From Pseudomonadota bacterium (lineage in GTDB: Bacteria; Pseudomonadota; Gammaproteobacteria; Burkholderiales; Rhodocyclaceae): a stretch of DNA of 9,753 nt. Below are positions 5,891-9,753 of the stretch, piece after piece. The notes under the pieces are model-generated. The model worked only from the letters and a program-made list of their open reading frames with translations, did no database searches and was not told where the DNA came from. The stretch spans positions 1 to 9,753 of the forward strand of contig JAJZPJ010000096.1 of NCBI GenBank assembly GCA_021811225.1, in the 5' to 3' direction. Every line of letters begins with the position of its first letter. Positions within the stretch are counted from its first letter, which is position 1. The position numbers were made by a program, and so were the translations under genes.

Positions 5891-6937
5891 TCAACGAAAC
5901 TGCGACAGGAAGCGCAAATCGCCGTCGAAGAACAGGCGCAGATCGTCGATGCCATAGCGCAGCATGGTCAGGCGATCCGGACCCATGCCGAAGGCGAAGC
6001 CGGTGTAGCGCTCGGGGTCGATGCCGCCGTTGGCCAGCACATTGGGATGGACCATGCCGCAGCCGGCGATCTCCAGCCAGCGGCCCTCCAAGGCTCCGCT
6101 CATGAAGGCGACGTCGATCTCGGCGGAGGGCTCGGTGAAGGGGAAGAAGGAGGGGCGGAAGCGCACCTCGAGGTCGTCGCTCTCGAAGAAGCGGCGCAGG
6201 AAATCCGCCATCACGCCCTTGAGATCGGCGAAGCTGACATTCTCGCCGACCATCAGGCCCTCGACCTGATGGAACATCGGCGAGTGGGTGGCGTCGGAAT
6301 CGACGCGATAGACGCGACCCGGCGCGATGATGCGGATCTCGGGCATGGCCGCGAGATGGCCGTACTGCGCCACGTGGGACTGCAGGTAGCGGATCTGCAC
6401 CGGACTGGTGTGGGTGCGCAGCAGGACACCCGATGCGGTCACGCCCGGCGACTCCTCCAGGTAGAAGGTGTCGTGCATCGAGCGCGCCGGATGGTTCTCG
6501 GGCGTATTGAGGGCGGTGAAATTGTGCCAGTCGGTCTCGATCTCGGGGCCGTCGGCGACCTCGAAGCCGATCGAGCGGAACAGCTGCTCGATGCGCTCCA
6601 GGGTCCGGGTCGCCGGATGCAGGCCGCCGCGGCCGCGGCCGCGTCCGGGCAGGGTCACGTCCAGCGCCTCGGCGGCGAGCTGGGCCGAGAGCGCGGCGCG
6701 CCGGAGGGTCTCGCGCCGCTCGTTCAGGGCCGCCTCGATGCTGTCCTTGGCCCGGTTGATCGCGGCGCCCTGACTGCGGCGTTCCTCCGCCGGCAGCTGG
6801 CCCAGGGCCTTCAGCAATTCGGTCAGACTGCCGCTCTTGCCCAGGTAGCGCGCCTTGGCCTGCTCGAGCTGCGCCGCATCGTCGATGCGGGCGAACTCGG
6901 CGGCAGCGTCTTTGACCAGTTGCTCGATATTGTGCAT
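5891..6937 (-). CDS. pheS: Phenylalanyl-tRNA synthetase alpha subunit
   Basis: The 348-residue catalytic subunit (E. coli 327). An N-terminal coiled-coil arm (about 1-90) is followed by GGLHPATRT (104-112) and the class II core: RIIAPGRVYR (202-211), MFHQVEGL (221-228), motif 2 FRPSFFPFTEPSAE (260-273), GCGMVHPNV (292-300) and motif 3 GFAFGMGPDRLTMLR (313-327). Extra length relative to E. coli lies at about 161-200, two short insertions around LLRTHTSPVQIR, as in betaproteobacterial homologues. An arginine/glycine run at 99-105 comes from a GC-rich repeat. The ATG at 6937 begins the expected N-terminus but has no recognisable Shine-Dalgarno. pheS follows the rplT terminator by about 60 nt and is followed by pheT. 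Confidence 0.98.
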   Translation of the reverse strand: MHNIEQLVKDAAAEFARIDDAAQLEQAKARYLGKSGSLTELLKALGQLPAEERRSQGAAINRAKDSIEAALNERRETLRRAALSAQLAAEALDVTLPGRGRGRGGLHPATRTLERIEQLFRSIGFEVADGPEIETDWHNFTALNTPENHPARSMHDTFYLEESPGVTASGVLLRTHTSPVQIRYLQSHVAQYGHLAAMPEIRIIAPGRVYRVDSDATHSPMFHQVEGLMVGENVSFADLKGVMADFLRRFFESDDLEVRFRPSFFPFTEPSAEIDVAFMSGALEGRWLEIAGCGMVHPNVLANGGIDPERYTGFAFGMGPDRLTMLRYGIDDLRLFFDGDLRFLSQFR

Positions 6938-6997
6938 GTGGATTGCTTCGCTACGCTTTCCATGAACCCTAAAGACTGCTTCGCCTGCTCAACGCGC

Positions 6998-7020
6998 AAA
7001 AAAAGGAGGCCCGGCCTCCT
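6998..7020 (-). terminator. Rho-independent terminator between rplT and pheS
   Basis: On the minus strand AGGAGGC (7020-7014), loop CGG and GCCTCCT (7010-7004) give a 7-bp stem followed by TTTTTT to 6998. It begins 19 nt after the rplT stop. In E. coli a phenylalanine-rich leader peptide (pheM) and an attenuator lie in this gap. Here I find no leader ORF with phenylalanine codons, so it looks like a plain or partially read-through terminator that uncouples pheST from the ribosomal protein genes. Confidence 0.8.
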
Positions 7021-7039
7021 CTTTTCGCTCGGGAAGACT

Positions 7040-7399
7040 TCAGGCAGCGGGCTTCAGTTTGGCCTGGTTGGCGATCGCCGCGAAAGCCGGCTTGTCGAAC
7101 ACCGCAAGGTCGGCCAGAACCTTGCGATCGACCTCGATGGCGGCCTTCTTCAGGCCGTTCATCAGCCCGCTGTAGTTCATTCCCAGTTCGCGCGCGGCGG
7201 CATTGATGCGGACGATCCACAGGGCGCGGAACTGGCGCTTCCGCTGGCGACGGTCGCGGTAGGCATACTGCCCCGCCTTCATCACCGCTTCCTTGGCGAT
7301 GCGATAGACGTTCTTGCGCCGGCCGCGATAACCCTTGGCCTGGACCAGGATCTTCTTGTGGCGCGCGCGCGCCGTGACTCCGCGTTTGACTCGTGACAT
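7040..7399 (-). CDS. rplT: 50S ribosomal protein L20
   Basis: A 119-residue early-assembly 23S rRNA-binding protein of standard length. It opens MSRVKRGVTARARHKKILVQ with the basic N-terminal extension that reaches into the rRNA. It continues with AKGYRGRRKNVYRIAKEAV and the globular domain ending at FDKPAFAAIANQAK. GGGGGAG stands upstream of ATG 7399, and the gene follows rpmI by 12 nt. In E. coli L20 represses translation of rpmI-rplT by binding mRNA upstream of rpmI, and a structured region is present at that place here. Confidence 0.98.
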   Translation of the reverse strand: MSRVKRGVTARARHKKILVQAKGYRGRRKNVYRIAKEAVMKAGQYAYRDRRQRKRQFRALWIVRINAAARELGMNYSGLMNGLKKAAIEVDRKVLADLAVFDKPAFAAIANQAKLKPAA

Positions 7400-7411
7400 G
7401 TCGGCTCCCCC

Positions 7412-7609
7412 TTACGCGAAAGGCATCATCGCGCGGACGGATTTCACGTCGGCGGCGACGACCCCGGTGATCCCGCGCAACTGGCGCTTGGACTTGGTGG
7501 TTTTCTTGGTCAGGATGTGACGCTTGAACGCCGAAGCGCGCTTGATGGTGCCGCCGGGGCGCACCTTGAAGCGCTTCTTGGCGCCGCTCTTGGTCTTCAT
7601 CTTGGGCAT
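7412..7609 (-). CDS. rpmI: 50S ribosomal protein L35
   Basis: A 65-residue, strongly basic ribosomal protein of normal size. MPKMKTKSGAKKRFKVRPGG is the family N-terminus, followed by HILTKKTTKSKRQLRG and the short C-terminus. AGAGGAG lies upstream of ATG 7609. This Shine-Dalgarno sits between AAAA and TTTTT, so it could be presented in a weak hairpin loop. Translation of rpmI and rplT is probably jointly controlled by L20. Confidence 0.98.
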   Translation of the reverse strand: MPKMKTKSGAKKRFKVRPGGTIKRASAFKRHILTKKTTKSKRQLRGITGVVAADVKSVRAMMPFA

Positions 7610-7630
7610 TGAAAAACTCCTCTTTTAACA

Positions 7631-7726
7631 TGGCACCGGGTGACCTTCGGCGAAGGCGCTTGCAAGACCCGCAGCCACTTGTATCGTCTGCCCTGCCGTT
7701 TTTTAAAACGGGGGCAAACGGTGCCA
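7631..7726 (-). promoter_or_regulatory. Structured infC-rpmI intercistronic RNA, candidate L20 autoregulatory site
   Basis: On the transcript, TGGCACCG (7726-7719) just after the infC stop pairs perfectly with CGGTGCCA (7638-7631), which ends 21 nt before the rpmI start. The enclosed 80 nt holds two smaller hairpins: CCGTTTT/AAAACGG-type pairing at 7711-7696 and CCTTC-GCC-GAAGG at 7656-7644. Together they could form a multibranch junction directly before the rpmI Shine-Dalgarno. In E. coli L20 controls rpmI-rplT by binding RNA in this same interval. The assignment to L20 is inference from position. Confidence 0.45.
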
Positions 7727-7729
7727 CAC

Positions 7730-8260
7730 CTACGCCTTCACTTGCTTCTTGGTCGGCGCCATCACCATCACCAGCTGGCGGCCTTCCATTTTCGGGAACT
7801 GCTCGACCACACCGAACTCCAGCAGATCGGCCTTGACGCGCTCCAGCAGCCGGATGCCGAATTCCTGGTGGGCCATCTCGCGGCCGCGGAAGCGCAAGGT
7901 CACCTTGGTCTTGTCGCCCTCCTGCAGGAAACGGGTCAGATTGCGCAGCTTGATCTGGTAATCGCCCTCGTCCGTGCCCGGCCGGAACTTCACTTCCTTG
8001 ACCTGGATCTGCTTCTGCTTCTGCCGGGCATCGTGCGCGCGCTTGGCTTCCTGGTACTTGAACTTGCCGATATCCATGATCCGGCAAACCGGCGGCTGCG
8101 CCAGCGGCGCTATCTCGACCAGGTCAACACCGACTTCTTCCGCCTTCTCCAAAGCCGTGCGCAGAGGCACGATGCCGAGCTGTTCGCCTTCGAGCCCGAC
8201 CAGACGGATCTCGGGAGCGGTTATTTCGTTGTTGACGCGCTGCGTCTTTTCCTGGGCGAT
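7730..8260 (-). CDS. infC: Translation initiation factor IF-3 (AUC start)
   Basis: The 176-residue initiation factor that binds the 30S subunit, blocks 50S joining and proofreads the start codon and initiator tRNA. The true N-terminus, MAQEKTQRVNNEITAPEIRL (first residue encoded by ATC), is conserved with E. coli IF3 and starts at 8260. GGAG lies 8 nt upstream (8272-8269). The first conventional start (GTG at 8170) would remove 30 conserved residues. Domains: N-terminal domain to about residue 80 (VGLEGEQLGIVPLRTALEKA, LVEIAPLAQPPVCRIMDIGKF), helical linker (QKQKQIQVKEVKFRPG), and C-terminal domain (KVTLRFRGREMAHQEFG to the end). The rare start codon is the basis of IF3 autoregulation in E. 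coli, where it is AUU. The gene is 46 nt downstream of thrS. Confidence 0.96.
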   Translation of the reverse strand: MAQEKTQRVNNEITAPEIRLVGLEGEQLGIVPLRTALEKAEEVGVDLVEIAPLAQPPVCRIMDIGKFKYQEAKRAHDARQKQKQIQVKEVKFRPGTDEGDYQIKLRNLTRFLQEGDKTKVTLRFRGREMAHQEFGIRLLERVKADLLEFGVVEQFPKMEGRQLVMVMAPTKKQVKA

Positions 8261-8268
8261 GTTCGGTT

Positions 8269-8272
8269 CTCC
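8269..8272 (-). promoter_or_regulatory. Shine-Dalgarno fixing the AUC start of infC
   Basis: GGAG at 8272-8269 is followed by 8 nt and then ATC GCC CAG GAA. It supports initiation at the non-canonical codon rather than at the GTG 90 nt downstream, where the reading frame is already deep in the conserved domain. Confidence 0.8.
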
Positions 8273-8306
8273 AAATAATAAAAAATCAGGTCGCGCCGTC
8301 CACCCG

Positions 8307-9753
8307 CTAAATCCTCGCGCTGCGCTCCATCAGCAGGCGCTCGATCAACACTTCGGGGGACATCTGCCCGAGATCCTGATTGCCTCGGGCACGGACTGCG
8401 ACCATCCCTTCGGCCTTCTCCTTGTCGCCGACGACGATCAGGTAGGGCCGCTTCAGCAAGCTATGTTCTCGTATTTTATAGTTTATCTTCTCGCCGCGCA
8501 AATCGGACTCGACGCGCAGGCCGGCAGCCGCGAGCCGTTCGGCCACCGCCTTGGCATAATCGCCCTGGGCTTCGGAGATGTTCATCACCACCGCCTGCAC
8601 CGGCGAGAGCCACAGCGGGAAGGCGCCGGCGTGGTGCTCGATCAGGATGCCGATGAAGCGCTCGAGCGAGCCCAGCACCGCGCGGTGCAGCATCACCGGC
8701 GTGTGGCGGGCGTTGTCCTCGCCGATGTATTCGGCGCCCAGGCGGCCCGGCAGGGCGAAGTCGAGCTGCAGCGTGCCGCATTGCCAGATGCGGCCCAGGC
8801 AGTCCTTGAGCGAGAACTCGATCTTCGGCCCGTAGAAGGCGCCCTCGCCCGGCTGCAATTCGTAAGCCAGACCCTTGGCGGCCAGGGACTGCGCCAGGGC
8901 CGCCTCGGCCCGGTCCCAGGCCTCGTCGGAGCCGATGCGCTTCTCCGGCCGGGTCGAGAGCTTGACCAGGATGTCGGTGAAGCCGAAGTCGGCATAGACG
9001 CGGCGCAACAGGTCGATGAAGGCGGCGGCCTCGCCCTGCACCTGATCCTCGGCGCAGAAGATGTGGGCGTCGTCCTGGACGAAGCCGCGCACGCGCATGA
9101 TGCCGTGCAGCGCGCCGGAAGGCTCGTTGCGGTGGCAGGAACCGAACTCGGCCAGGCGCAGCGGCAGCTCGCGATAGCTCTTGATGCCCTGGTTGAAGAT
9201 CTGGATGTGGCCCGGGCAGTTCATCGGCTTCACCGCGTATTCGCGGTTCTCGGACGAGGTGGTGAACATGTGCTCGTGGTAGTTCTCCCAGTGCCCGGAC
9301 TTCTCCCAGAGCACCCGGTCCATCACCTGCGGCGTCTTCACCTCCCGGTAGCCGTGAGCACCGAGCAGTCCGCGCATGTACTGCTCGATCTCCTGCCACA
9401 GGGTCCAGCCGTGCGGGTGCCAGAACACCATGCCGGGGGACTCTTCCTGCAGGTGAAAGAGATCGAGCTGCCGGCCGAGCTTGCGATGGTCGCGCTTCTC
9501 GGCCTCCTCCAGCATGTGCAGATGAGCTTCGAGCTCTTCCTTCTTGGCCCAGGCGGTGCCGTAGATGCGCTGCAGCTGCTCGTTGTTCTGGTCGCCGCGC
9601 CAGTAGGCGCCGGCCACCTTCATCAGCTTGAAGACCTTGAGCTTGCCCGTGGAGGGCACGTGCGGGCCGCGGCACAGATCGACGAAGTCGCCTTCGCGGT
9701 AGAGCGAGACCTCCTCGCCGGCGGGGATCGCCGCGATCAGTTCGGCCTTGTAG
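8307..9753 (-). CDS. thrS: Threonyl-tRNA synthetase, 5' end outside the window
   Basis: The C-terminal 481 residues of ThrRS, a class II synthetase that charges tRNA-Thr and edits mischarged Ser-tRNA. The TGS domain and most of the editing domain lie beyond the window. The visible part starts in the editing domain, whose DLCRGPHVP keeps the editing Cys. Motif 1 is near the HPHGWTLW/YREVKTPQVMDR stretch. The zinc ligands are in MNCPGH, DDAHIFC and MLHRAVLGS. Motif 2 is FGSCHRNEPSGALHG and motif 3 is HRAVLGSLERFIGIL. The anticodon-binding domain follows from PVQAVVMNI to the end (ARI, stop TAG). A run of AT-rich codons (INYKI) near 8475 stands out from the GC-rich surroundings and may hide an internal promoter for infC. 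Confidence 0.98.
   Translation of the reverse strand, partial: YKAELIAAIPAGEEVSLYREGDFVDLCRGPHVPSTGKLKVFKLMKVAGAYWRGDQNNEQLQRIYGTAWAKKEELEAHLHMLEEAEKRDHRKLGRQLDLFHLQEESPGMVFWHPHGWTLWQEIEQYMRGLLGAHGYREVKTPQVMDRVLWEKSGHWENYHEHMFTTSSENREYAVKPMNCPGHIQIFNQGIKSYRELPLRLAEFGSCHRNEPSGALHGIMRVRGFVQDDAHIFCAEDQVQGEAAAFIDLLRRVYADFGFTDILVKLSTRPEKRIGSDEAWDRAEAALAQSLAAKGLAYELQPGEGAFYGPKIEFSLKDCLGRIWQCGTLQLDFALPGRLGAEYIGEDNARHTPVMLHRAVLGSLERFIGILIEHHAGAFPLWLSPVQAVVMNISEAQGDYAKAVAERLAAAGLRVESDLRGEKINYKIREHSLLKRPYLIVVGDKEKAEGMVAVRARGNQDLGQMSPEVLIERLLMERSARI
8473..8502 (-). promoter_or_regulatory. Possible internal promoter for infC-rpmI-rplT inside thrS
   Basis: Within GC-rich thrS, the codons ATA AAC TAT AAA ATA form an AT-rich island containing TATAAA (8480-8475) on the minus strand. 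Sixteen nucleotides upstream is TTTGCG, a poor -35. The site is about 215 nt before infC. E. coli also transcribes infC from promoters located inside thrS. The match is suggestive, mainly because of the unusual codon choice. Confidence 0.35.

Noticed and set aside
6047..7396. A 449-codon plus-strand open frame crossing pheS, the terminator and rplT
   Set aside because: It runs antisense through two certain genes and a terminator, and its translation is rich in histidine, glutamine and glycine without a family motif. It is a GC-bias shadow.

Overview
The window joins a conserved bacterial housekeeping cluster (about 2660-9753, all on the minus strand) to a small, decayed accessory region (about 1-2620). 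The gene order thrS-infC-rpmI-rplT-pheS-pheT-ihfA-merR-tRNA-Pro, high-GC codon use and the protein sequences themselves (PheS with VYRVDSDATHSPMFHQVEGL, IhfA, and a short MerR regulator after ihfA) point to a betaproteobacterium. I cannot name the genus from sequence alone.

The core reads right to left. It starts with the 3' three quarters of thrS (threonyl-tRNA synthetase). Next come infC (IF3, with a non-canonical AUC start), rpmI (L35) and rplT (L20), then a strong intrinsic terminator. After that are pheS and pheT (the two subunits of phenylalanyl-tRNA synthetase), ihfA (IHF alpha), and a MerR-type regulator whose start overlaps the end of ihfA. The cluster ends with a tRNA-Pro(GGG) gene that has its own extended -10 promoter and a terminator. 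These genes serve translation initiation, ribosome assembly, tRNA charging and nucleoid architecture. Several control signals are visible: an AT-rich promoter-like patch inside thrS, the AUC start of infC, and an inverted-repeat structure between infC and rpmI where L20/L35 autoregulation is known in E. coli.

The accessory region lies directly beyond the 3' end of the tRNA-Pro gene, a classic integration site. It holds two AbiE-type (type IV) toxin-antitoxin cassettes, divergently arranged around an AT-rich, repeat-bearing spacer. In each, the AbiEi-like antitoxin/regulator is intact but the AbiEii nucleotidyltransferase toxin is broken. On the plus strand (1748-2340) the toxin appears to have lost its start codon, shifted frame, gained a TAG where the family has Trp, and lost everything after the SEDLDL motif. 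On the minus strand (76-1273) the toxin stops at 149 codons, before its C-terminal half, next to sequence that looks like the end of a mobile element. The spacer also carries two 27-bp hairpin repeats of identical geometry around a perfect TTGACA box, and a minus-strand terminator preceded by a tiny ORF with a good Shine-Dalgarno. Near the tRNA are a 12-bp tandem repeat and a 16-bp near-palindrome that may be remnants of an integration site.

I see no clearly new intact system. The most interesting points are the paired orphan AbiEi regulators, the twin operator-like hairpins, and the infC-rpmI RNA structure.
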